This document shows positions 34,440 to 46,940 of a stretch of 64,000 bases of DNA, piece by piece. The stretch is taken from the NCBI GenBank assembly GCA_025084515.1, contig JAJAGP010000101.1:310001-374000 (forward strand), given 5' to 3'. Both the position numbers and the translations under genes were made by a program. The DNA comes from Ancistrus triradiatus. Taxonomy: Eukaryota; Chordata; Actinopteri; Siluriformes; Loricariidae. The notes under the pieces were generated by a model that searched no databases, was not told where the DNA came from, and saw only the letters and a program-made list of their open reading frames with translations. The stretch's first letter is position 1. The number at the start of each line of letters is the position of its first letter.

Positions 34440-34784
34440 TACTTGTAAGCTACATTTGCTACACTGGACACCATTCATGTCATGGAAAGTTGTTTTAATG
34501 TTGCTTCAAAACATTTGACTTGTAGTACAGTATCTGTTCAGTGACAGTTCTCACCCCAACCAGCCCAGCATCAATTATATTAGAGCACAGAATGTGATCA
34601 AATAACTAGCTAGTGCTTGTTTCAGTGGTTTGTTTTTAAAGGGACTGGACATACATTTAAATCTTTATAAAATAAAATTCATAAAATAAAATAGCCACTC
34701 AGAACATATCCATCTACAGAATAAGCAATGTGTTATGTATATTTACATGCTTGGTTTATCGCTTCATTTTCTGTTTTATCCCAG

Positions 34785-34894
34785 ATTTGAACACTGATAC
34801 AGAAGAAGAGCTGTCACAAAAGAAGGGAATTTTGGCTGCGGTTAAGAATAAGGCAGAGGATTCTGATGATGAATTTGACCATTTTTATGATTAG
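34785..34894 (+). CDS. kiz: kizuna-like gene, last coding exon
   Basis: 110 nt from acceptor ATCCCAG to TAG at 34892-34894. Encodes an acidic C-terminus ending 'AEDSDDEFDHFYD'. The seven visible exons add up to 621 codons including the stop; human KIZ is 673 residues, which leaves room for the about 50 missing N-terminal residues. KIZ and FOXA2 are linked in human, and a foxa gene lies 7 kb downstream here. Confidence 0.6.
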
Positions 34895-36130
34895 CTTCTA
34901 TTTGGCTGTTAAAAGGGAAGCATTCATTACATAAGGATGCCCTGGTAGCTAGGAAATGTTCATACTGGATGCCTATCTGTAATAGTGCTGAAACTCCAAT
35001 AATTCACCGGTGCATAGGAACAAGGTTTATAACCTATACAGCAAACACAGACAGACGGACTGAAAGATTAATAGACAAAGAGAATGGAAAAGAGATGAAA
35101 GAGGACAAGTGGGTGCAGGGAATCCCTCAGGCTTTTATGTTATTTGTTAGGAGCTTATCGGCTGGACTGAAAGAGCCACAGCACTGTCACTGTGCAAACA
35201 CAGGTGGGTCAGCTAGGCTGACAAAATCAGAAACACATATGAGAGAGAATAATAGAAAAAAGGGAATGGAGTACAATAGATGACATTAAAAGCATGAGCA
35301 ACTCGGAGATAGGTGGGATCCTGTGGGTAGAGCTGAAAGTATACTGATACAAAATGCAGAAACGTTATTATCTTGATGTCGACTAAGCCTCAAAGTATTT
35401 GTGAAGTTGCTTACGTATTTTGAAATTTATTAGGGATAAAATGCTTTCATATTTAGATAGAGAGCATGGCCTTAGAGAGGAGGGTGATTTGGGGTTCAGG
35501 CAGGGCGAGGAGGCTGAGTGAGGGAGAAAGGGTCTGACGTTGGCTTTGAGCAATGGCTGTTTGAACAGGCATGTTTATATGAGTCAAAAGGGAAAGAGGG
35601 ACACTAGCAGAGATGCACGGGAATAGACAGACGTTGAAAAAAGCTGCCACTGTGTAAACCACACCGGCCCAGTCTTTCCATTGTGTGGCCATGGCAACTC
35701 CACAGAAGCCACTCTTTGCCCAGTCACATGCCCTCCTTTTGACATGAGGAACAAAAAGTCTCTGGTGTGGCAGGTCAGGGCAGACATTTTGAATCAGTTA
35801 CTGCTGTGAACCAACAGCAGAATTACTCTCACTGTCTATTTTTCCTAATAGCCCAGTACACCCAATGAAGTAGTAAAGGTATTTTTTTTTATCTAAAATG
35901 ATATGTACAAGTTCATGCTATTTTATTAAATCACATTAAGCCATTGTTGCAAGTGTAGGAACAATATATCATTCAGGAAATACTAGAAACGTAAAGTAAT
36001 CTTACTTGGGCATAAGCAGAAATTCAATTGATTTATACATTATGTGATCTGTATACTTGCTGTCTTTATAATTCCCATGCACTGCATAGAATGAAGATCA
36101 CAAGGAAAATAAATGCTAATGAACATACAT
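34895..36130 (+). other. Probable 3' UTR of the kizuna-like gene
   Basis: No open frames that look coding. An AATAAA at 36108-36113 is a plausible polyadenylation signal. A more GC-balanced stretch at 35580-35830 has no recognisable coding frame. Confidence 0.4.
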
Positions 36131-36633
36131 TCATTCATTTTCATAACTGCTTAATCAATTTCAGGGTCATGTCCAAAGCGGTAAAACAGATTGCAAGGTA
36201 GGAACCAACCCTAGACAGGGCACCAAGTCATTGAAGGGCACATGCATGTATACACTCACTTCAGAGAGGCCATTTGACCAAAACCCACTGAGAAAGCAGG
36301 AGAACATGCAAACTCCAATTTGTCTATATAACACTTTTCATTTTAAAGCCAAAATCGGCATTGCATATAAAATATTGTAGCTTTAGAGAAATCTATGGAA
36401 AAACAATACCAAAGAACTTTGGTCACTTACCTAGCAGTAATTCTGCACTATCATTTAACATGACTGAAATCTATCATGCTTGTTATTTTTACTGTACTTG
36501 AAACAACAGCACAGCTATTCAGCATATTAGACAGAAATATGAGGATAATAATATCGCACTGTGTATATGCAGGTGTTGTCTATACATTTTTTATATTAAA
36601 ATGACACATACAAATCACAGATTAAAACATATA

Positions 36634-38316
36634 CAGTGGGGCAAAAAAGTATTTAGTCAGCCACTGATTGTGCAAGTTCTCCTACTTAGAAAGATGAGAG
36701 AGGTATGTAATTTTCATCATAGGTACACTTCAACTATGAGAGACAAAATGAGGAAAAAAAAATCCATGAAATCACATTGTAGGATTTTTAAAGAATTTAA
36801 TTGTAAATTATGGAGGAAAATAAGTATTTGGTCAATAAATTTGGTTCAACTCAGTACTTTGGAACACAACCTTTGTTGGCAATGACAGAGGTCAAACGTT
36901 TTCTGTAAGTCTTCACCAGGTTGGCACACACTGTAGCTGGTATTTTGGCCCATTCCTCCATGCAGATCTCCTCTAGAGCAGTGATGTTTTGGGGCTGTTG
37001 CTGGGCAACACGGACTTTCAACTTCCACCATAAATTTTCTATGGGGTTGAGGTCTGGAGACTGGCTAGGCCACTCCAGGACCTTGAAATGCTTTTTACAG
37101 AGCCACTCCTTCGGTGCCGAGCGGTGTGTTTGGGATCAGTGTTCATGCCTGGAAGACTCAGCCATGGTCCATCTTCAATGCTCTCCACATGATGGAAGGA
37201 GGGTTTTGGCTTAAAAATCTAACGATAACATTGGCCCCCCGTTCATTCTTTCCCTCAACAGGATCTGTCGTCCTGTACCTTTGCAGAAAAACAGACACCA
37301 AAGCCATTGAGGTTTTCAACCACCATGCTTCACAGTAGTAGGTATGGCGCAACTCAGAATCTTTTAATGTGTTATAAAGTGGGTAATTCCAATATGCCAT
37401 TATGGTTAACCACTCACAAACCACAGCCAGTTGACGTTTTTACCAAAAAAGTTCTATTTGTTTCGCTTATCTGACCACATTGTGATATTCTCCCAATCCT
37501 CTCTGAGATCTCCATATGCTCTATGGCAAACTTCAGACGTGGCTGGACATGTACTGGCTTAAGCAGGGGGACACGCTGGCACTGCAGGGATCTGAGTCCT
37601 CTCGGCGTAGCGTGTTACTGATGGTTAGCCTTTGTTACTTTGGTCCCAGATCTCTTGACCAGGTCATTCATCAGGTCCCTATGATTGTTTTTGGTTGTTT
37701 TTTTTTTTAGTTTCTGCTGATTCTGCTCACCGTTCTCATGACATTTGGACCCCAGGGATGAGATTCTTTGAGGGGAGCCCCCAGTTTGAGGAAGATTATC
37801 AATGGTCTTGAAGTTTACAGTTGCTCCCACCAGTGGATTTATTCACACAACTGCTTGCCTATTGTAGTTTCACTTTTTCCCAGCCTGCTGAAGGTCTACA
37901 ATTTTTTCCAGGTGTCCTTCGGACAGCTCTTTTTGAATCTTGCCATGGTTGAGTTGGAGTCTGACTGTTGAGGCTGGGACCAGGTTTGTATTTTATACAG
38001 ATAACGAGTCAAACTGGTGCCATTAATACCCCCAGGTAACGAGTGGAGGACAGAAGAGCTTCTTAAAGAAGTTGTTACAGGTCTGTGAGAGCCAGAAAAA
38101 TCTGCCTTGTTTGTGGGGTGACCAATACTAGTTTTCCACCATGATTTACAATTAAATTCTTTAAAAATCCTACAATGTGATGTCCTGGATTTTTTTTGTC
38201 ATTATGTCTCTCATAGTTGAAGTGTACCTATGATGAAAATTACAGACCTCTCTCATCTTTCTAAGTCAGAGAACTTGCACAATCAGTGGCTGACTAAATA
38301 CTTTTTTGCCTCACTG
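36634..38316 (-). mobile_element. Tc1 family II copy, TA flanked, dead
   Basis: Left end CAGTGGGGCAAAAAAGTATT and right end AATACTTTTTTGCCTCACTG, both next to TA. Carries the antisense transposase seen at 6488-7952 but broken by many small indels (37100-37900). Confidence 0.92.
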
Positions 38317-39050
38317 TATCTATTTAAATTTCCCACAAATCCACTTTTTTCTGTATATAAATCAGCCATATTAGAAGTCTCTTTTACTCATGAAACGTGT
38401 TTAGGATTCTGTCTAACTAAAAGACACAATTATAGCTTCAAAAATTTTGGTCTGTTCTGAAAACTCAAAAATGACAACATGAAACTGAAAGTATACCTTT
38501 GAAGAAGTATCATTCGATGTCCATTCTTCCCTAATCCAGACAGCAACAACAGACAAAAACAAACATTGACCAGTAAAGCTCAACAGACATATTTAACAAT
38601 AAAAAGTTAACTGTTTTTGTAAGACGACCGTATAGGTGGACCTTATAGTACATTTTATGCTGAATTCAAATTTGTATTAGGATTGTTTTAATCACATGTG
38701 ATTTGAATTGACAGAGCACTCACATTTATTTATTCATAACTAAGACTGTTGTTTTACACTTGAGATATGTACAAACCCCTAAAATGTACACTACACCAGA
38801 GATGTTTACATGTTCTAGCATACAAGTGACAGGAAACTGCTACTCAAGAGGGAGCACTGTTTGAATGTCCCACCATGTCTACTTGTGACTCTGCAAGATC
38901 CCGGTGCCTCATTTATCTAGGTACATAGAAAAAAGCTTTGCTAAACGTTTTGTTTTGATGTTTTGTTGTTGTAGTGTACTGGTAAATATAACCCCACATC
39001 AATGTAAAATGCAAAAAAACAAACAAAAAAAACATAAGCACAATAACAGC
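38317..39050. other. Intergenic, nothing recognised
   Basis: AT-rich sequence with A-rich runs at 39010-39050; no gene or named repeat. Confidence 0.4.
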
Positions 39051-39054
39051 AACC

Positions 39055-39545
39055 TAAAAAAGAAGTGTTCCTTACATTTCCTTTGACTTTTGTTTCATTG
39101 CAGACGCTATGAAACCACACTATTTCATGTTTTTTCCTGTTCAACTTCATTTCATTTGTCAATAATCATCCATTCCTGCATCTCAGACCTCTAACACATT
39201 CCAAAAAATGTGTGTGTGATGTGATGATAAACAGGTGATGTCAACAGGTGATTATAACTTAAGCAGTATCCACGAAAGGCTGAGTCTTTGAGGAGCAGAG
39301 GTGGACAGAGGATTTCCGATTTGTCAAAAAAATGTGTGGAAAAATTATTGAAACCTTTAAAACCAATCTTCCACAAAGATAGATTGGAATGAATTTGCAT
39401 TTCTCAGTCTACAGTGCATAATATCATTAAATGATTCAAGGAATATGGAGGAATATCATTTTTTTTGGCACAAACTCCAAAAGCATGAAATATCTTGGGT
39501 TCATACTGTCTGCAATGAAATAAAAGTCAAAGTACATAAGACGAA
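39055..39545. mobile_element. Tc1/mariner-superfamily remnant (family IV), deleted
   Basis: Shares the arm motif GCAGACGCTATGAAACCA and, at the other end, GGGTTCATACTGTCTGCAAT with copies at 40485-41290 and 45731-46940. Only the arms remain. Confidence 0.6.
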
Positions 39546-39653
39546 ATTATATGCGAGTACACTGGAACAAAAAAGTTTCAGCATGCAAAATTACATAGGA
39601 ATCAGGTATTTCTGTATGAGACAAAATATATGTTATCCAGTGTAAGTCATGCA

Positions 39654-39950
39654 TCAGTCATCTCTCTGTCCACCAGAGATGCGGATTGACCTGCATTCTC
39701 TCATGAGGATATAAATCACAATGTGGCAGTCGTGGCCCTCAAAGCTCATGAACTCCTCATTCCTCATTCTTTCTCTGTGGATGGGACACACACACAGAGA
39801 AGGCTGTGGGTTTTGCTCAGATCGCTGTGGGTGTCCCAGTGTCCCTACTGAGGAAGACGCTGCTTTGGGGAGGTCTGTCATTAAAGCTGGTGTCATCCCT
39901 TTGTCTACATACACTCGTACACAATGCTTCTTACCCAAGATACAAAGCAT
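39654..39950 (-). other. Orphan reading frame, possible exon, unrecognised
   Basis: 98-codon minus frame of non-repetitive composition ending 'RSIRISGGQRDD'. A pyrimidine-rich tract followed by CCATCCACAG (near 39776-39785) would make a good acceptor for a terminal exon reading 'MRNEEFMSFEGHDCHIVIYI'. No partner exon, no family recognised; could be chance or a lost gene. Confidence 0.2.
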
Positions 39951-40484
39951 AGTGCAGGAGGGCTGGAAAGAGGTCAGGACCTTTTACATAACCTTCCTGG
40001 CATTAGTGTGTACTGCAACTAAATGCTATACACCAGCCACAGCTTACCTATGCTGGGTGCCACCTACACACCACATTTTAGACACAAAGGGTTGGTTGTT
40101 TTCTTCTATTTTAAAGCTGATGTGAGTCATAAAGTATTATGAATGTCCTCCACTCATGGTACATTTTTTGGGCTTGGTTTCCTTGCATTTCAGTTGCTGT
40201 GCATCTGTTATTTGAATTTGACTCTTCATAAATGATATCAGTATGGTTTACATTGCAGGTTTCTGGAATTAAAATCTGGAAGAAATAAATGGTTTGTGTC
40301 TGGTTGGAAAAGGGCCTACAGACAGTGTAGCTATCTTGTTAGGGGAAGTGTGTGGAATGTCATTGTGTGCTCTGGGGATTATGCATTACAATGCACTCAA
40401 GACACTAACAGAGGTTATGTCAGTGGGAAGCCAACGAAGACTCAGCTGAAGAATATGAAGAATAAAAAGGAATCATTTAAATTT

Positions 40485-41290
40485 TACAACCCCAAATCAG
40501 AAATAAATATGGGACGGTATGGTAAATGCAAATTTATAAATAAACACAGTGTTTCTTAAATTTACTTTAACTTTAATTGCAGACAGTATGAAACCAAGAT
40601 ATGTCAAGTTTTGTCTGGTCATCTGTGGTCAGTCCTGCTGCCATCACAGAAGTGGAAATTACCTGACACAACCCCATATCATGACAGAGCCTGGCTTTTG
40701 GACTTGTTGCTGAAATGGTCTAGATGGTTTGTTTTGTCTTTGGACCGGAGGGCATGGCACACATTTCTTGAAAAAAAAATCTGGAATACTGATTCATCTG
40801 ACCACAGAATGTTTCCACTGTGTCCATCCCAGATGAGCCCAGAGAAGTTGATGCTGCTTCTAGGCATGGTTAACAAAAGGCTTCTTTTTTGTACAGGAAC
40901 ATTTTAGGTGGCATTAGTGAATCTAACTTTGTGTTGTAGTGCTTGACAAAGGTTCGCTAAAGTAATCCAGTGCCCATGTGGTTCTATCAACTGTTGATGA
41001 TGGTTTTTGATACTGCTTATGTATGAAATCATGATTATGATCGCCTGCTGATATCACCTGTTTGAAATCACATGATTATTTTTTTTTAATTTTGTTTTTT
41101 TTTTACCTTATTACTAGCCTTACTATAAATTGCCTCTGTTTCAATTTTTTTTGGAATGTGTTGCATTCCTGAAATGCAGGAATGGATGTTTATTAACAAA
41201 TGAAATGAAGTTTACCAAACAAAACATGAAATATATTGGGTTCATACTGTCTGCAATGAAATAAAAGTCAAAATAAATGTAAGAAATGCT
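40485..41290 (-). mobile_element. Tc1/mariner-superfamily remnant (family IV)
   Basis: Starts TACAACCCCAAATCAG; minus-strand text at 40679-40876 reads 'NILWSDESVFQIFF', the first catalytic block. Ends with the arm at 41225-41280. The frame is broken and the interior deleted. Confidence 0.7.
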
Positions 41291-42029
41291 GTTTTTGGTT
41301 TTGTTTGTTTGTTTGTTTGTTTTTTCATAATGAGAAGTGGTAAAAATGGGATTACATTTCTGCTGCCACTTCGAATGGTGTTATTTCATTTGCAACATGT
41401 CTACATACAAGGGTTTAAAAACTGAAGTTTTCTATATTCCACTTAGTTTTAACTAAACGATGAAAAATATCAGACTCATTACCATTACTTTTACACGTTT
41501 TATTTTCCTGCTTATTAATCCATCCCATGGTGTTAAAATCCATATAATTTTCTTATTTGAACCCAGTCCATCAAGAACTGTTTTAAGAAGCTGCCTGTAA
41601 TCACCAAGCCACCAGAACTGCTAACTGCATTAAAGCAGAGCATAAATATAGGCTTAGCATAAACTATTTTATTCTAATTTTCATGACTACAGCATGACTT
41701 TAGTCCAGACTGAACTGTGATAGACTTTTTAACTGGATTTACTTTAGAGTTGTCCCAGTATAATTATTTAATGCACACAACACAATTTGATTTGAGCGTA
41801 TGTTCTGTATAAAAAAATCTTTACTAATGTTACTTAATTCTTCAGCTCTATAAGAACTAAATAGAAACCAAACCAAGCTATTAATTAAGTAATGATTTTA
41901 GCAGTGTCAAATGCTGCAATCAGGCCCAATGACACAAAAGAGAAACACAACCACCGTCTGAGGTAAGCATTAAGCAGTGATTCTGCTCTGTGATGCTATG
42001 TTGGAGATGCCCCAAGGAAAGAACATAAA
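41291..42029. other. Intergenic downstream of foxa
   Basis: AT-rich, no gene or named repeat seen. Confidence 0.4.
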
Positions 42030-42148
42030 GCAGATAAACACCCGTTTATTGAATGAATGTTTATTATCTAAAATTCTGATGTATATACAGTATTTTCAAG
42101 CAGTCAAAAACACACAGTAGTAGTCAGACATACAGGTGAAGCAGTGCT
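42030..42148 (-). other. foxa 3' UTR with polyadenylation signals
   Basis: Two AATAAA hexamers on the minus strand at 42065-42060 and 42050-42045, about 85-105 bases after the stop codon. Confidence 0.7.
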
Positions 42149-43237
42149 TCAGGAAGAGCTCAGAAGTGGTACAGGGCACATGCTGAGGCCAGAGTAGGCC
42201 ACTGAATCTCCTGTAAATGAAGATTCCTCCCTGCCTGTGAAATATGGATTATAGTGATGAAGGTTGGAGCTGGATGATGGATAGTACATAGGGTAGTTCA
42301 CCGGAGCCTCATAACACTGGAAGTCCACAAGAGGAGACATGGTAAGGGGCTGATGGAAGAAGTGCTCCCCATGAGTACATGGCTCCATGTGGCTGGAGGT
42401 GGCTGGCTGAAGAGTGGCCATGTTGGGAAAGGCTGTGTTTGGCAGATGTGCAGAGGGTTCTGATGGTGGAGGAAATGGAGTTAGAGAATGGGAGGCATGC
42501 TGTAAAGGTGTGACGTGTGAAGGTGATTTTGGCATGGTGAGGCAATCCGTGGCAGGCTGCAACACCTGGACAAGACAAGACTCCACAGGGCGTTGAGAAG
42601 GCGACGAAGTTATAGATTTAATTTCGGACTTTCTTTTCTTGCTCTCCTGTTTCGCTGTTTGCCTCTCCGCCTTTTTCAGTGGATTTTTAGTCGTGGTTGG
42701 TGACGTCTCCCTTTGGCATCGGAAGCGTTTCTGACGCCGCATGTAGCACCCGTTCTCAAACATGTTGCCAGAGTCAGGATGTAGGGTCCAGAACGAGCCT
42801 TTTCCTGGAGAGTCTGGTGACCTTGGGACCTTTATAAAACAGTCATTAAACGAAAGTGAGTGGCGGATGGAGTTTTGCCAGCGTTGCTGGTTTTGCCTGT
42901 AGAAAGGGAAGAGCTGGCGAATCCAGTCGTAGATTTCATTCAGGGTGAGCTTCTTGCTCGGTGACTGCTGGATAGCCATGTAAATGAGAGAAATGTAGGA
43001 ATAAGGAGGCTTGGTGTGGTTAAAAGTTCGCCGGTACACCGATTTCAAATCAGGAAGCCCTTGTCCATTGTGATCTGTCTCATGACATCTCTGCTGAGTC
43101 AGGGCACTGTGTGACGAGTCCGTCCTCCATGTGTCCTCTCCACTCACTGAATCTCTAGGAAAACTGAAGCCATTGGGATGCTCAGGAGAGGAATATGGCC
43201 CACTGCTTAATCTCACACTGTCCGCTCCACAGTACAC
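42149..43237 (-). CDS. foxa: FoxA-subfamily forkhead factor, coding exon 2
   Basis: 1089 nt; acceptor CTTTTCAG at 43245-43238. Encodes residues 21-382 of a nuclear DNA-binding transcription factor. Forkhead domain about residues 94-194, from '[18 protein letters not shown]' to '[11 protein letters not shown]', with recognition helix '[15 protein letters not shown]' (140-154) identical to FoxA proteins. A basic Lys/Arg cluster follows (nuclear localisation), then a Ser/Pro-rich region and a C-terminal block (residues about 305-382, '[11 protein letters not shown]' and a 'Y..GLSM' ending) that matches the position of the FoxA C-terminal transactivation motifs. Several forkhead positions differ from FoxA1/2/3 (Tyr for Thr after 'SLI', '[18 protein letters not shown]'), so this is probably the extra, faster-evolving teleost foxa rather than foxa1-3. 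FoxA factors open chromatin and direct endoderm and floor-plate genes. Confidence 0.9.
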   Translation of the reverse strand: MYCGADSVRLSSGPYSSPEHPNGFSFPRDSVSGEDTWRTDSSHSALTQQRCHETDHNGQGLPDLKSVYRRTFNHTKPPYSYISLIYMAIQQSPSKKLTLNEIYDWIRQLFPFYRQNQQRWQNSIRHSLSFNDCFIKVPRSPDSPGKGSFWTLHPDSGNMFENGCYMRRQKRFRCQRETSPTTTKNPLKKAERQTAKQESKKRKSEIKSITSSPSQRPVESCLVQVLQPATDCLTMPKSPSHVTPLQHASHSLTPFPPPSEPSAHLPNTAFPNMATLQPATSSHMEPCTHGEHFFHQPLTMSPLVDFQCYEAPVNYPMYYPSSSSNLHHYNPYFTGREESSFTGDSVAYSGLSMCPVPLLSSS

Positions 43238-43836
43238 CTGAAAAGAGCAGTCAGTCATCAGTAACAGTTTGTGAGTCTCGTCATTAGTAGTGCATATTAG
43301 ACACATCATGTCTAAATGGGGACACCACCAGAAGATTAGTAGGTCATTACAGGTCTTAGGTGTCATGGTTCTTTTTTTATTATTCTTCGCTTAATCTAGG
43401 TTTAAGAGATGGGATTAATTCAGACAGTGATTTCTTATTTGGGAGTTCAGTCACTTCGTCGGTGTGTGCACCTCCTTTAAGATCCGTAATTTATTTAGCT
43501 CACCCTATGTAACTCTATGTAAATTATTTGGGCCACCCACCCTGCCGATAACCCCGCCATTATCCTCTCCCTTTAACCCGCGGCTTCTCCCTTTTTCAGT
43601 TGCTCGCTGCCCCTCACTTTTCTGTTTCATGTCAAAGGCGGTGACGGACGGCTCTTTTGATTCTGACCTGCTGTCTTGTACAATGTGGGTCATAATTCCG
43701 CCCTTTTAACTCCCCCACTGCTTACGGTTTTGTTACACCGAGGTTAACAGACAGAGCGCCGTGTGCAGGTCGTGTAGTGCGAGAAACGCGGAACCCCATC
43801 ACAGAGTCAATCAATGAAGTGCAGACAGACCACACA

Positions 43837-43838
<2 letters not shown>

Positions 43839-43901
<63 letters not shown>

Positions 43902-44135
43902 TCTCTCTCTCTCTCACTCTCACTCACTATCGTGGTGGGGACTTTCCATTGACAAAACGATTACTAGCAAATGAATATTTAATGCTACACCTACAGTTAC
44001 CCCTAACTTTAATCACAGTGACTGAAAGCAAATCTTTTGCGAAATGTCCCCACAAGGTAACTAGCTTTTTGAGGACATTTGGTAAACACAATGTAATATA
44101 AACATGACCACACACACACACGCACACACACACAC

Positions 44136-44173
<38 letters not shown>
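43839..44173. repeat. Fish repeat bounded by GT and AC microsatellites, in foxa intron
   Basis: (GT)31 at 43839-43900 followed by CT repeats, then sequence with GGTGGGGACTTTCCATTG and GTCCCCACAAGG, then an interrupted AC array at 44107-44173. The two dinucleotide arrays are inverse, so the unit is palindromic; 'GGGGACTTT/GTCCCCACAA' motifs are common in a fish dispersed repeat. Confidence 0.7.
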
Positions 44174-44176
<3 letters not shown>

Positions 44177-45187
44177 GTTCTAGATTGTGAGACCTCACAT
44201 TGAAATTAAGTCATTAATTATACACCTACACCTACCTCAAACCTTAACCTCATTAACCTAATGCTAATTCATTGGCTCTTTGGGATGTTCACATAAAAGT
44301 TGCTTTTGTTTGTAAATAAGAAATGTAACTTGTGGGGCCATACAAAATGTTTTTAGAACATAAAAAAATGTATTATGCATGTTGGGTTATTTGATTGCAT
44401 TGACAGCACACATTCAGGTGACCATTCCTCACGCTAAATAAATAAATGAATAAATAAAAGTGATTCTCATGTCTATTCATAGCTATTCTATTTAATTTAG
44501 TGGTCTATATTTATTCAGGTGTATTGTTCATATTCCACAAACAAATTTGTTCCCTTTTCATACATTAAAATTTCTGTTTGTTGATCAAACATCACACTTT
44601 CCTTTCCCTTTCTTTTATTATTATATATCATGTTAATATGTTGTTGTGCATGCCTGTTTGTTGGTAACTGACACAATACCCCCAGGTTCAGTAAAACTAC
44701 AGGCACTAGTTAAAATTATGTGGACAGTGAAAGCCAGTTACAAGTCAATAAAACCATTTTGTGGAGCAATCGTCATTATCATATTATTTATTATAGTTTA
44801 TTTGGAAAAAAAATAGCAAACAATAATCATTGAAGGAGTATTACAATTCTGAAAATCATTCTGAATACATTCTGGAAAACTGAGCTATTGCAATGAAAAA
44901 CCATATATGTGACATTTTTATAAAAACATTATTTGATGTCCTCTCTTTAAAATCAAGCAGTCACTAAAGCCACAGTAACGGTTTACTGTTGCTTTAATGA
45001 CTCATTTATTTGAAATGGAAGGCATCGAATAATGATATGCCATAACTAAGTCATATTTTTAAAAATGTCATCTATGTTTTTCATTGCAAGGGCGTAATTG
45101 ATGTCGTTAGATGTGGGAAATAGACTGGTATTAAAAAGTAAAATGGTTTGTTCTAAATAACAAACTGAATTAAAGTACATAACCTAC
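44174..45187 (-). other. Rest of foxa intron 1
   Basis: AT-rich; no exon. Could carry enhancers, but none can be recognised from sequence alone. Confidence 0.5.
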
Positions 45188-45247
45188 CTGATTCGCGTTA
45201 AAAGACGCCCACTCGTTGCACCTCTCCTGTTTAACTCCTCCAATCAT
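45188..45247 (-). CDS. foxa: FoxA-subfamily forkhead factor, coding exon 1
   Basis: A 60-nt exon found by searching for the missing N-terminus. ATG at 45247-45245, then 'MIGGVKQERCNEWASFNANQ', then donor GTAGGT at 45187. It joins exon 2 in phase 0 to give '...[11 protein letters not shown]'. The pattern 'M-I/L-G-x-V-K-x-E...W' is the conserved FoxA N-terminus. The 1.95-kb intron holds the 43839-44173 repeat. Translation from the upstream in-frame ATG at 43366 is rejected because that text is intronic. Confidence 0.88.
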
Positions 45248-45730
45248 ATCTACTGTTCTTGGAAGTCGTAGAAATGTAGAAAAAGTTTCACAATTTTTTT
45301 TCTTTCAGTTTAAAATAATTTGTTTCAAAAACTTGTAGACATGAAGTTTAGCTGGCAGAGTTGCTGTCTCAGAGCAGCTGTGCGCACGGAGCGCTTTTTC
45401 TGTTAGAGCCTCTCCCGCCCAGTGCGCACTGTCCTGCCCTCTTTCCATTTCCATTCATTCCTCTCTCACACTCTTTCATCCATAGAGACCTTACAAGCCG
45501 ACAGAATACAGTACAAGCTTACAAACTCTTAATATCATACAAGTGACCAGAAACAAGTTAAGAACAGATGCAGACACAGGTCTCAGATCCAGACAAAACA
45601 TTCAAACCTCGAGACCTTATTATTTCTTAAGACAAAGATTATAAATAGGAGTCCCACTTCTGCCGTATTCGGTTTTCAAATAAAACCACTGGGGTTTAAA
45701 ATGTATTCATTGTATAATGTAGGCTATGTA
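45248..45730 (-). promoter_or_regulatory. foxa 5' UTR and promoter region
   Basis: Lies upstream of the foxa ATG. A GC-rich patch with GTGCGCACTG palindromes at 45385-45435 is a plausible core promoter; no clear TATA box was assigned. Inference from position. Confidence 0.35.
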
Positions 45731-46940
45731 CAACTCCGAATCAGAAAAGTTGAGACAGTATGGAAAATGGAAATGAAAATACATTGTTTCTCTGTATTTT
45801 TGACTTTTATATCATGGCAGACAGTATGAACCCAAGATATATGTTTTGTCTGGTCATCTTCATTTAATTTGTTAATATATTGCATGCCCTCTCCTGGATT
45901 TCAGGCCTGCAACACCTTCCAAAAAAAAAACTTGGGATGGTAAAGCATTTACCACTTTTGTACTGTTGCCAGTCCTTCTCACAACATTAAAAGATGGTTA
46001 GATGATAAAGTGTTTCAGGTGTTATTTTGTCCCATTCTTCCTGCAAACAAATCTTACTCCGTTTCAAAATTCTCCACACGGTCTCTATTGGGGACAGGTC
46101 AGGAAGGCAGGCAGGTCAATCAAGTACCTGTACACTCTTCTTCGGCAACCATACCTTTGTAATGTGTTGCAGCATGTGGTTTTGTATTGTCTTGCTTAAA
46201 AATGCATGGACGACCCTGGAAAAGATGTCATCTTGAAGGCAGCTCATGTTGCTCTAAAATCTTAATGTACTTCTCTGAATTAATGCTGCCATCACAGAAG
46301 TGTAAATTACCTTTACCAAGGGCACTGATACAACACCATATGCCAGATCCTGGCAATTGTACTTGTTGCTGATAACAGTTTGGATGGCCCTTTTTGTCTT
46401 TGGTCCAGAGCACACGGCATCCATTTCTTCAAAAAAAGATCTAGAATAATGAATCGTCTAACCAAAATGCACACTTCCACTGTGTGATGGTCCAATTCAG
46501 ATTCCTCACTTCTAGACATGGTTAATGTAAGGGTTATTTTTTGCATAGTAAGCGTTTAAGTGACTTTTGTGAATGCAATTCAAAGGTTTGCCAAAGTAAT
46601 GGCTTGCCCTTGTGGTTATATCAGCTGTCTGAAAGATCGGAAATTACAGGTCTTCAGTTTAGACTTATGCTCTTGCCCTTTACGCACTAAAGTTCCTCCA
46701 GATTCCTTGAATTCCTTATTCCTTATGCACTGTAGAGGGAGAAATATGCAAAGTCCTTGCAATCAGTCTTTGATGAACATTGTTTTTAAACTTCTCAATA
46801 ATTTTATTATGCATTTGTCGACAAACTGGAGATCCTCTGCCCACCTTTGCTCCAGATACAGGCTTCTGTGGAGACAGCTTTTGCACCAAATCATGATAAT
46901 AATCACTTGTTTTAAATCACATTATTTAGCCTGAAAAACA
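45731..46940 (-). mobile_element. Tc1/mariner-superfamily copy (family IV), decayed
   Basis: TA then CAACTCCGAATCAGAAAAGT at the left. The minus frame at 46228-46413 reads 'GNLHFCDGSINSEKYIKILE', a transposase core segment. It is the longest copy of this family here; frames are broken and the right end is unclear. It lies about 0.5 kb upstream of foxa. Confidence 0.75.

Noticed and set aside
39721..40125. 134-codon plus-strand frame
   Set aside because: No splice or start context, no recognisable motif, and it overlaps the slightly better minus-strand orphan frame; probably chance.
43238..43366. N-terminal extension of the foxa frame (43 codons)
   Set aside because: A clear acceptor at 43239-43238 and the matching 60-nt upstream exon show this text is intron.
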